A stretch of 64,000 nt of DNA from Orobanche coerulescens (lineage: Eukaryota > Streptophyta > Magnoliopsida > Lamiales > Orobanchaceae). This document shows positions 55,389 through 64,000 of the stretch, one piece after another. Within the stretch, counting starts at the first letter, position 1. Each line of letters opens with the position of its first letter. The stretch spans positions 133,335,358 through 133,399,357 of the forward strand of contig CM065816.1 of assembly GCA_033398695.1 (NCBI GenBank). The letters run 5' to 3'. A program made the translations under genes and the position numbers. The notes under the pieces were generated by a model, which saw only the letters and a program-made list of their open reading frames with translations, was not told where the DNA came from and ran no database searches.

Positions 55389-56546
55389 ATTTTTCCTTGC
55401 TTTTACTTTTGACTTGTAATTTTACAGCTTTTGTTGTATTTTGCCTTCGGGCGACTGTACTTGTATTTCCAATGAAATGAAATTAATATCTCCTTCTCTG
55501 ATTTTTTTGTTTTTACGATCGTCTTTCTGAATCTTTTGCATTTGACTTTATCTAAAAATGTTTGAGGAGCGATCGTCGTATGTGCGGCTCCAAATGACTT
55601 GATATACTTAAACTCTGGTAACTTTCAGAATAATCTCGATCATCGTATCTATATCTGAACAAAGTCGATCGTCGTATGTATAGCTCCATTCTCCCCCTTA
55701 TTTTTGTTTGCTTAGTGAAAGTAAGGGAACGAAAATAAATCGTTTAGCGAGCGATCTTCAATTTGCAGATTCCTCGAGGAAGGCCGACCATCTCGGCCTA
55801 GAGGAACCGTGCACAGTCGTGGAGTTCGATGGAACCGACCTCCGCGACCATGTCTTGTGCGCGAGTGACATTCCGTCTGATGACCTACTTCTCGCGACTC
55901 ACTTAATTATGAGGGTCCTCCATAGGCTACGTTTGCCTCGAAATGTAGCGATGGGGCGGACGATCTCTGCCTGGAGGAGTCCTTGGACGGGGCGCCGTCG
56001 GATTTATCGACTCCGCGACCGCGGCTTGTTAGCACTTTTTCACCTGGGACCGACATGTTAGATGACGGACCTTCGAGGGCATACGTTGTGACGGGGGAGG
56101 GACGCGTCGCATTGTCCGGATCCACCATGTTAGATGATGGACCTTTGAGGGCGGGCGAGCGTGTCCACAGATCTGTTTTGGAGGGTCCTTCGGCTATGCC
56201 CGCCTCGTATTTAAACGAAAGGGCGAGCGAGCTCTGCCCTAAGGAACCTTGCATGGACGGGCTGTCGATTCCATCGACCTCCAGAACCATGGCTGCACTT
56301 TTCTACCTCAGACCGTCATGTTAGATGGCGATCCTCGACAGTATACGTTGTGCTGGGGGAGGCGATTGCTTGCATAGGTTCATCATGTTAGATGACAAAC
56401 TTTAGAGGGTGAGCGAGTCATCCTCTTTTTGGAGACGTTGGTTGGGCAGTAACCTTTTGTTTGTTTTGCCGAAGTGAGTCATTTGGGGAGAACTGGAAAA
56501 TCTCATTAAGCACTTTGTTCATTGAATAAATGAATATAGGGTATAT
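55389..56546. repeat. Tat-A non-coding region with degenerate tandem repeats
   Basis: The 3' part of the antisense transcript (55,389-55,500), then gatcgtcgtatgt(a/g) words (55,573, 55,668), then three degenerate units starting near 55,793, 55,968 and 56,232. These share (g)gcct.gaggaa/tccttg, gacctcc/actccgcgacc and catgttagatgacgg/catgttagatggcg phrases. Tat/Ogre elements often have tandem repeats in this place. The short frames here are not genes. Confidence 0.65.
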
Positions 56547-57830
56547 TTATTGATAGTATTTCTTCAAATGAACGGCGTTCCAGGGATATTGGTCCGGAGT
56601 GCCGTTTGGGTGTTGGAGCTCGTAGGCTCCTTTGGTTAGCCACTTGGATATCCTGAAGGGCCCCTCCAAGTTCGGACCAAACACTCCCGTGTGGGTCTGG
56701 ATCTTCTTGAGGACTAGGTCGCCTACTTGGAACCGTCTCTCCTTGACCTTTGAATTGAAATTTTATTCGGATTTCCTCTTGTGGATCATGTTCTTCATTT
56801 CCGAGGTCAGTCGCCGTTCTTCGAGCATATCCAAGTCGATCCGTCGAGCTACATCATTGTCCGCCGCCAAAGGTTGCACAGTCCGGTAGCTGAGAACGGC
56901 GATCTCCGATGGGATCACTGCTTCTGTTCCGAAAGCGAGGGCGAATGGGGTTTCACCGGTTGAGTTTCGGGTCGTCGTTCGGTAGGACCACAAAACATCC
57001 GGGAGCTCGCTCGCCCAGCCCCCTTGCTTGGATTCGAGTATGGCCTTGATCGTATGCTTGAGGATCTTATTTACAGAATCAACCTGCCCGTTTGCTTGAG
57101 GGTGGTAAGGGGCCGAGAACAGCTTTTTAATTCCCCATTTTTCGCAGAATTGCATGACTTCCAAACCGTCGAACTGCTTTCCATTGTCGGAGATGATAGC
57201 CTGAGGTAGACCGAAACGGGAGATGATGTTCTTCCAAATGAACTTGATTACTTGATCTTGGCCGATCTTGTTGAGTGGTTCGGCCTCTGCCCATTTCGTG
57301 AAATAATCGACCCCCACGATGGCGAATTTACATCCCCCCGGTGCCGTCGGCAAAGGACTGATGAGGTCGATGCCCCATTGGGCGAACGGCCATGGACTGT
57401 ACATAGAGGTGAGCTGCTCGGGGGAGAGATTGATGTTTGGGCCCATTATTTGACACCTGTGACATGATCGGGCATAGGCGATCGCGTCCTTTTGCAGGGT
57501 TGTCCAGAAAAAGCCTTGCCTAGTCGTCTTGTGGATGAGGGCTCGCCCTCCCATGTGATTCCCACAGATCCCGTCATGGATTTCAGCTAAAACAAGTCGG
57601 ACTTCCTACGACGTAATGCACTTGAGGAGAGGAAGGCTGTAAGCTCGCTTGTAAATACGGTCATCCAAGAGGGTGTATCTGGTCGCCCGGAGATGGAGCT
57701 GACGAGCTTTGACCCGATCGGTGGAGACCGTTCCGTCCTTCAAGTAGTCAATGAACGGAGTCATCCAGTTCTCTTCGGCGATGGCAACTGTGGCGACCAG
57801 GCTTTTGTCGATCGCCGATCTCGCCAATTT
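56547..57830 (-). pseudogene. Tat-A integrase
   Basis: A long open frame (57,554-56,763) plus a frame-shifted C-terminal end to the stop at 56,547. Zinc-binding part: RSCHRCQIMGP. Core: WGIDLISPLP (first Asp), SDNGKQFDG (second Asp), YHPQANGQVDSVNKILK, where the third catalytic residue, normally Glu in QVE, is Asp. The C-terminal module is FQVGDLVLKKIQTHTGVFGPNLEGPF...NAVHLKKYYQ. The 57,827-57,606 frame (WMTPFIDYLKDGTVSTDRVKA) is the linker from RNase H. The E-to-D change at the active site would be expected to impair strand transfer. Confidence 0.88.
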
Positions 57831-58983
57831 AGTGATTTAGATGTTAGAAAAGTCTGCTGCCCCATCTGACGATGCGAGTTTGGATAAGGCATCGGTCTGG
57901 GAGTTGTGCTCACTCGGGACTTGCTAGATCAGCACTTCTTTAAAATTTGTGCACATTTCGGCGACCAACTCTTGATATTTGATCATATGTTCGCCGCAGG
58001 CCTCATATTCCCCCTTGACTTGGTTCACGACCAAGAGGGAGTCCATGAAGATGTGAAGGCAACAAACACCCATGGCGAGCGCTAGATCGAGCCCGCCTAC
58101 TAAGGCTTCGTACTCGGCTTCATTGTTGGTCGCTCAGAAATCGAAACGCACAGCATTTGTAAAAACTCTAGCCATCGGGGCTGATGAGGACAATCCCTGC
58201 CCCTGCTCACGAGCTGGTCGACGAGCCATCTATGTACAGTTTCCAGGCGGGATGGCCGACCTGGGTCGGGCTAGGCAGTAATGTTAATTTCACCACAAAA
58301 TCCTCCAGAGCTTGGACTTTGATCGCCATGAGAGGAGCATATGTGACACCGTATTGGGCAATCTTCAGTGACCACCTGAGGAGTCGCCCGTTGGTGTCTG
58401 GCCGGTGCAGAACTTGCCTTAGAGGGAGAGTCGTCAGAACCTCTACTTGGTGTTCGAAGAAATAGGCTCTCAGCTTGCGAATACTCATGACTAGTGTGTA
58501 GGCGAGCTTCTCCAGAGGCGTGTAACGTGTCCTCGCGTCATGAAGCGCTTGACTGACGAAGTAGATCGGCAAGTGGGTTTGCCCCTCTGCTCGCACTAAT
58601 ACGGCACTCAGCGTGACCTCCGAGGCTGCCAGGTAAAGGAACAACTTCTCGTTGGGGATCGGTTTTGCAAAAAATTGAGGGTTAGAAAGATATTCCTTGA
58701 TCTTGGCGAACGTCATTTGACTTTCCTTCGTCCACGCAAATTTTTTATTCTTTATGGTGGCGAAGAAAGGCTTGCTTTTGTCTCCGAGCCGCGAAACGAA
58801 ATGATTAAGGGCTGCCAAACACCCCGTGAGGCGTTGCACCTGCTTGATATTCCGTGGTTTTTGCATGTCGAGGATCGCCTTGATCTTTGTGGAGTTCGCC
58901 TCGATCCCCCTTTGGCTCACGATGTGCCCCAAGAATTTTCCGGAGTTTACTCCGAAGTTACATTTCTTGGGGTTTAGCTTCAT
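57831..58983 (-). pseudogene. Tat-A double RNase H region
   Basis: First RNase H in the frame 58,983-58,207: KLFLYLAASEVTLSAVLVRA, ARTRYTPLEKLAYTLVMSIRKLRAYF, then a connection domain. The second, plant-type RNase H begins at WKLYIDGSSTSS (catalytic Asp) and goes on in another frame: TNNEAEYEALVGGLDLALAMG (catalytic Glu), MDSLLVVNQVKGEY (Asp), HNSQTDALSKLAS (Asp). In-frame stops precede TNNEAEY, QVPSEHN and ITKLARS. The four acidic residues of the second domain can all be seen. This duplication defines the Tat lineage. Confidence 0.85.
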
Positions 58984-59496
58984 GTTGAAATTCTCGAGGA
59001 TGACGAACGTCTAGGCGTCAATGTACACCTCCATGGTTTTGCCAATTTGATCGGCGAACATCCCGTTGACTAGGCGTTGGTAGGTCGCCCCCGAATTTTT
59101 CAGACCGAACGGCATTCGGACCCAAAAGTACACGTCTTTTTCCGTGTGGAATGATTTGTGTTTTACATCTTTCTCCGCCATTGGGATCTGATGGTATCCG
59201 GCGAAGGCGTCTATAAACGACATCATTTCGCAACCTGCCGTGCTATCGACCAAGTGGTCAATATGAGGCATTGGAAAGTGATCTTTTGGACACGCCATGT
59301 TGAGGTCGGTGAAATCGATGCATAACCTCCAGGAGTCGCTCGCCTTTTTGACGAGCACCGCATTGGCCACCCATTGTGGCTTGTCAGTAGCTACCCCGAT
59401 GTCGAGCAGCTTCTTGACTTCTGCATCTAGTGCAGCATATTTCTCTGGACCGAATTTCCTACTTTTATGGTGAACAGGCTTCCTTGCCGGGTCAAT
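58984..59496 (-). pseudogene. Tat-A reverse transcriptase
   Basis: The frame 59,370-59,011 has LVKKASDSWRLCIDFTDLNMACPKDHFPMP, MSFIDAFAGYHQIPM and WVRMPFGLKNSGATYQRLVN. The catalytic YIDD box reads EVYIDA followed by a stop (about 59,013), so the second Asp is gone and the frame is closed. It resumes as FNMKLNPKKCNFGV at 58,983. Confidence 0.88.
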
Positions 59497-60129
59497 CTAC
59501 AGATAGTGGCAAGCATGTTCAGGTCTGATGCCGATCATATCTTGATGCGACCAGGCAAAGACTCCGATGTTCTTTCGTAGTAAACTGACCAGATCGTCTT
59601 TTAACTCAGGATCGATGCTTGAGCCGATCTGTACTTCCCGCTCCGGGTGAGCCGGATTGATTGTTATACTTTCCAACTCTTGGGTGGGGACGGTCGCTTC
59701 TTGTTTGGAGCGATTGCCGGACTCGATCCTTGGATCAACATCGAGGCTTGGCTCGAAGCCGATCCTCGGTTCGATGTCGTCCGATGATCGATGAGAGATG
59801 CCGTCTTCTGAGTTGGGCTGGTATGAGGTGCTTGGCTCGTCGATCTCCATCGGTTGGTTGTCAATCATCCCAGTGTTACAAACAGAACAAGAAACGTTTA
59901 ACGGAAAAGCTACAACACAAGAGTAGTTCAAACATTTCTTTGCCATTAGCTGGTTTCCTTTTAGAGTACCGACTGTCCCTTCGGTAGTGGGAAACTTGAT
60001 ACAATAAAAGAAAGAGGAGGCAACTGCCTCAAATGTTTCTAGAAAGGGGCGACCTAGGAACCCATTATAGATGTTGGGCATGTCTATGACTACAAAGTTG
60101 AGGTTCCTAGTGATCTTAACCTTAGGATC
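59497..60129 (-). pseudogene. Tat-A protease-RT linker, cut by Tat-B
   Basis: From the border the frame reads DPKVKITRNLNFVVIDMPNI and YNGFLGRPFLETFEAVASSF (end of the protease), then a linker with PMEIDEPSTSYQPNSEDGISH and RKNIGVFAWSHQDMIGI before the RT. The matching stretch of Tat-B (63,338-63,500) is closely similar, showing that A and B are relatives. The ORF's upstream part (60,321-60,130) is Tat-B LTR, not coding. Confidence 0.85.
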
Positions 60130-61049
60130 TGTTGTGCGGTGATTAATACGCCTCGATGGCGATCGGCATAATGGTCTGAGAGCCAACCATAGAAGACATA
60201 CGCTGGGCAAATACCCAGCAGTCGGCACCCATGGCGATCGTCTTTTGGTATCTGGCGATCGCCTTTGATATCCGACCTTAGACGATCGTCTCGTGCCACA
60301 TATGAATCCAACGTCCGTCAAAGACCGAATCTTGGACGGAGACCCACGTGCAAATCCTCAAAAGGCGCCGACACATAAGGCCTTTGACCCCAGCCTATCA
60401 CCTACCTCACATACCGACAGGCCCGCCGAAAGGTACAAAGTGGGTCCTCCCCAGACAGCGACTCAGGACGCGTGCAGGCTTCCCATTGGCTCGCACAGCT
60501 GGCTGCCAGCAGCAGCCTCGGACTTTAAGGAAACAGCCCCACGTGAAAGGACAATCGCCCACATTATTCTAATATAGAATACGGCGGTCACCCGCGATCG
60601 CCGGAGAGGACCCAGCAACCTTGTCCCCTATAAATAGCAAGCCTCCAACATTGGCCCAAAGAATGATCGTGAATACCGTGAAAAACACATAGAGAGAGGA
60701 TAAAGACTCATCTGGCAATTACTTACACATTCATAGCGATATTCATACACACTTACAGAACACCCAAAGCAATAACTCACAGAGCTTCATATCTGGTTCT
60801 TCCGGCAATCTAAACGCTCTACATCTTAGATAACTAGAAGTCTTTACACTCATTGTAATAGATTCTAACATTAATATTTGTACTCCACAGTATACATATT
60901 AATAACATCTCGCGAGAGCATTCAAGCCCGGGATTAACAACCCCGACAAATCTTGTGTTATTTATTTTCCCTCGGAAGTGTTCTCGCATTTGTTTGTTAC
61001 TCGACCATTCCAGCAATATCATCTCCGGATAATATTTTGGGTAACAACA
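60130..61049 (+). repeat. Tat-B 5' LTR
   Basis: 920 bp, tgttgtgcgg...gggtaacaaca. TATA box tataaata at 60,629-60,636. Words gcgatcgg, gcgatcgtc, gcgatcgcc and acgatcgtc occur between 60,155 and 60,295, and again gcgatcgcc near 60,595. Confidence 0.9.
60629..60636 (+). promoter_or_regulatory. Tat-B LTR TATA box
   Basis: tataaata in ccctataaatagcaagcc, a standard LTR promoter, about 35 bp after the last gcgatcgcc word. Confidence 0.75.
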
Positions 61050-61050
61050 A

Positions 61051-61068
61051 TTGGCGCTAGAGGAAGGG
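61051..61068 (+). other. Tat-B primer-binding site region
   Basis: ttggcgctagaggaaggg, one base after the LTR end; sequences of the form tggcgctagaaggag are known primer sites in Tat-type elements. Confidence 0.65.
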
Positions 61069-61178
61069 GGGCTTAACCTTTATTTTTATTCCTACCATCT
61101 CGAAGAAAACTCATTGTTCTTCGGACATATACTTGAAGAAACACTCACTGTTCTTCAAAGAAAAGCCTTCAGAAACAT

Positions 61179-63214
61179 GACATCTGCCACGACTTCCAAA
61201 AGAGCCACCCTGCAATCAGCGGGAAATCTCATTCCGGCCCAGACCGAATCCCAGCCTACGGCGGAAGGTGGCCGCAGCAACACTAGGCTCTCACTCCTGC
61301 CCCCGACGGACGGTCCTAGCCTCTCACTCGATCAGTTCCAGACCGCGGAACAGATTGAGGAGGCTATAGCCATCCTTAGGGAGCGACGGAGGGCATGCAA
61401 CTCACCCACCATCACTCCGTCAACTATCCGCCGAGCAGGCAAGCGGAAGCTCAAGGGGATATATATTGAGAAATCAACAGAAAGCCCCGAGCCGCAAGAA
61501 AAGGCTCTCGTAAGGCGGGATGATTCCGTCTTCAACCGCCTAGGGAGCGATCCCTCATGGCGACTCGGGCACTCGGGCCCCAGCCGGGAGACATCGGAGT
61601 CCGAATCCGTTACCAGGAGTTCGGCATATCTAACTCCCAGGAGGCAAACCGGCCATCGAGCCCCCGCTCGCCCGAGGACTGAGTCCGTTGGCGGAGAACT
61701 CATCATCTACCCTGGGGCCATGGGATCAGTACATGATCGCCTTGGCTCATGCTCCGGGATCCAATCAGCGAGCAGTCAGGCTACGACGATGGCCGCCATG
61801 CAGCGCAGGTCGACGAAATGAAGGCGCTCCTAGAAACTGGGGCAGGCGCCAGGAGATCGATCGCTGGACCAAGTGAGCCACTCGCGGTTCAGATCGAGCT
61901 CGCCCCAGTTCAACCGAAGATTGCTCCCCCACAAACACCTCTATATGAGGGGAGATCGGATCCGGAGACCCATTTGAGCAAATTCCGGATTTACATGACC
62001 GGATGCGGAGCATCAGATGCGACGAAGTGCCGAATGTTCCCATTAACATTGGGCGACCTCGCCCACAGGTGGTACATCTCACTACCACCTCGCTCAATCA
62101 ATTGCTTTGAGAAGTTGGCGAATGACTTCACATCGTACTTCGCCGCCAAAGTTGCTTGCCCAGAAGGCCCCCACCGCATGATGAAAATCAGGCAGGGGAA
62201 GGACGAGCCCGATGAAGATTACATCGACCTGGTGGACGAAATAGTCCTCACCGGCGAGCCCATTAGCGATGATCTCGCTCTCTACTCAGTCCTAGGGGGA
62301 TTTTATGGCCACTCGCCCATGTTCAGGCACCTCACAAAGGACATCCCCCCGACGTACTCGATCTTCCGCGTCAGGGCCACTGATTTCCTGGCCAGGCAGA
62401 GATGCTCTCTCTCCGCTTAGGTGAGGGATCTACCGGAGAAGGGAAGGCGCCGTACCACGTCCAGAAGAAGGCGGTCGCTAAGCCTAGAAAGGCGGTCGCA
62501 AAGCCGCCTGGTGAGTTCAAAGCCTTCGAGGATGTGGAGGTTCACCTCCTCCGCAACCTCAACTTATCTCCGGCCCACATCTTTAACGCCATCAAGGGGT
62601 GCGAATGGCTTAACAAACCAAAGCTGATAAGGGACCAGCGTTATCTAGACCGCAACAAGTTTTGTGCCTACCACAAGAGTCCCGGCCACAACACCAGCCA
62701 GTGCCGTGACCTACTCAGACAACTCTGGCGACTGTTTGAGGAAGGCAAATTGGACAACTTGGTCACCAAGCCAGAACCTCGGATAGAGAGGATCGGAGCG
62801 CGCGAGCACCGACTGAACGATGGAATCCCTCCCAATCCGGTCGCCAGGATCGAGCAAAACGAGCCGGAGTCTTCCGACGAATCAATTCCTCCGATCAACC
62901 CTGGCGGCCAGATCAATATGCTTCAGGCGGGAGGTGGAAACCTCGGGGGCCTTTCCCCGGTCTCCACCATGTCGAATAGAAAGCGGAAGGCCGAACTGAG
63001 GGCGTTCGCCGGGGTCCATGTCGTGGTACCCCCAGAGCCGACCATCTCCAAAGACGCACTCATTACTTTCTCCAACAAGGATAGGGAGGGAGTACAGTAC
63101 CCCAAAGAGGATGCATTGGTGATCTCTGCGTGTATCCTTGGGAAAATGATCGATCGCATGCTGGTTGACAACAGGAGATTCTGCAATATAATATTTAAAT
63201 CCGCTCTTGACTAG
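61179..63214 (+). pseudogene. Tat-B gag and protease start (frameshifted)
   Basis: The probable start is at 61,179 (MTSATTSKRATLQSAG), with the LTR-proximal methionine at 61,051 lying in the leader. The N-terminal half is Ser/Arg/Pro-rich. After a frameshift around 61,760-61,800 the gag domain follows: PQTPLYEGRSDPETHLSKF, LTLGDLAHRWYISLPPRSINCF (61,749-62,420), a stop, and the next frame 62,402-63,214 with AFEDVEVHLLRNLNLSPAHIF, the FCAYHKSPGHNTSQCRDL zinc-like motif and the protease start MIDRMLVDNRRF. The catalytic Asp is present but the usual Gly-Ser-Ser after it is Arg-Arg-Phe. A stop follows at 63,212. Confidence 0.82.
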
Positions 63215-64000
63215 CTCGGCAACCTGACCAAATTCATCAAGCCCTTCGACACCGTGCTCCAAGGGTTTGGCGACAGCACAGTCCAAGCCTACGGAAGGAT
63301 CAAACTCTCTGTCGAGCTAATATGCTACTATGATCCCAAGGTTAGGATTATTAGGAACCTAAATTTTGTAATCATAGATAGGCCCAGCATCTATAATGGG
63401 TTCCTAGGTCGTCCATTTATAGAAACCTTTGAGGCGGTCGCCGCTTCTTTCTTTTACTGTATCAAATTCCCCACTGCCGATGGGACAGTCGGTACTGTAA
63501 AAGGAGATCAGCTAATGGCAAAGAAATGTTTGAATTACTCCTATGTTGTAACTCCTTTCAATACTTCCCATGCTATTTGTAACATCGGAACGGTCGACAA
63601 TCAACCCATGGAGATCGATGAGCCAAGCACATTGTACCAACCCGACTCAGGGGACGCCATCTCACATCGATTGACGGACGACATCGAGGCAAGGATCGGT
63701 TCGAGCCAAGTCTCGACATCGATCCTAGGATTGAGTCCGGAAATCGTTCCAAACGAGAAGCGACCATCCCCATTGAAGAGTTAGAAAGTGTAACGATTGA
63801 TCCGGCTCGCCCGGAACGGGAAGTACAGATCGGCACGAGCGTCAACCACGAATTAAAAGAGGATCTGATCAATTTACTACGTAAGAACATTGGAGTCTTT
63901 ACCTGGTCGCATCAAGATATGGTTGGCATAAGTACTGAACACGCTTGCCACTATCTAAAGATCGACCCGGCAAGGAAGCCTGTTCACCAGAAACGTAGGA
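63215..64000 (+). pseudogene. Tat-B protease end and RT linker (runs off the window)
   Basis: LGNLTKFIKPFDTVLQGFGD, DPKVRIIRNLNFVIIDRPSI, YNGFLGRPFIETFEAVAASF, then a linker with the same PMEIDEPST block as Tat-A. There is a frame change near 63,780 and RKNIGVFTWSHQDMVGIS near 63,900. The RT proper lies beyond 64,000. Confidence 0.82.

Larger units (their letters stand above)
51310..60129 (-). mobile_element. Tat-A: Tat-lineage Ty3/gypsy element with antisense gene, 5' part cut by Tat-B
   Basis: 3' LTR 51,310-52,248, polypurine tract, antisense gene (+, 52,804-55,388), tandem repeats, then pol on the minus strand (56,547-60,129) with integrase, a second (plant-type) RNase H, RNase H and RT. 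Two RNase H domains and an antisense gene with the putative gypsy-type transposon domain are marks of the Tat lineage. Pol is cut in the protease region by Tat-B at 60,130; gag and 5' LTR would be beyond the window. Confidence 0.9.
60130..64000 (+). mobile_element. Tat-B: Tat-lineage Ty3/gypsy element, truncated by the window edge
   Basis: 5' LTR 60,130-61,049, primer-site region from 61,051, gag, protease and the beginning of the RT linker up to the edge. It is inserted in Tat-A in opposite orientation, after the target ggatc. A copy of the target on the other side cannot be checked. Confidence 0.9.

Noticed and set aside
1..64000. Host cellular genes, tRNA or rRNA genes
   Set aside because: I looked on both strands; every frame I could assign belongs to a mobile element, and I saw no RNA gene signature.

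Overview
This window looks like an intergenic, transposon-packed stretch of a plant nuclear genome, probably a eudicot. I see no confident host gene, no rRNA or tRNA gene and nothing prokaryotic. The evidence is the set of plant mobile-element families present: Ty1/copia elements (one of SIRE/Maximus type with an extra gene after pol), Ty3/gypsy chromoviruses of the Tekay/Del type, Tat-lineage gypsy elements with two RNase H domains and an antisense gene, a Mutator-like element (MULE) carrying a DUF1985/Ulp1 protease gene, hAT remnants and a Lemi1/Emigrant-like pogo remnant. GT-AG introns, tRNA-iMet primer sites and TATA boxes fit a plant.

Layout. (1) 1-~17,230: a MULE running off the left edge. 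Its transposase gene (+) is cut by a complete copia element, Copia-1 (414-9679, minus strand, target duplication cagag). Further right are a small two-exon gene (-), a 93-bp and a 407-bp tandem array, and a degenerate DUF1985-Ulp1 gene (-). The non-coding parts that I can read, including two introns, are filled with a palindromic vocabulary built on CACGATCGTG. (2) ~17,230-21,670: AT-rich spacer with a possible dimeric MITE, a pogo remnant (18,583-19,239, TA duplication), a hAT remnant (19,617-20,703) and a GC-rich array punctuated by A-tracts. (3) 21,670-37,698: three-level nesting. A hAT-like element (8-bp near-duplication cataaatc/cataaact) holds Copia-2, whose integrase is split by Tekay-1 (25,524-34,067, duplication tttgc). 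(4) 38,324-46,448: Copia-3 (minus), with an extra ORF region between pol and the 3' LTR and a deletion removing protease and integrase. Its 5' LTR is cut by Tekay-2 (46,449-50,244, +), which is cut in turn by an unclassified repeat (50,245-51,309). (5) 51,310-60,129: Tat-A (minus), with a spliced antisense gene that has its own TATA box; its protease region is cut by Tat-B (60,130 to the right edge, +), a relative in the opposite orientation.

Functionally the elements are mostly dead: frameshifts, stops, a lost RT catalytic aspartate in Tat-A and in Copia-3, and an integrase E-to-D change in Tat-A. Some domains are intact at the motif level: the Tekay-1 RT, and the Ulp1 catalytic set H-D-Q-C at canonical spacing. 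The most unusual theme is that three unrelated element types (the MULE, two Tekay elements, the Tat pair) each carry their own CpG-containing palindromic word in many copies. In the MULE these lie in introns and spacers next to a DUF1985-type gene; in both Tekay elements they lie immediately upstream of the LTR TATA box. This recalls sequence-specific anti-silencing or enhancer arrays and is the main candidate for something undescribed.

All coordinates come from reading by eye. Exon borders, LTR borders without a target duplication, and family names are inferences from motifs; no similarity search was run.
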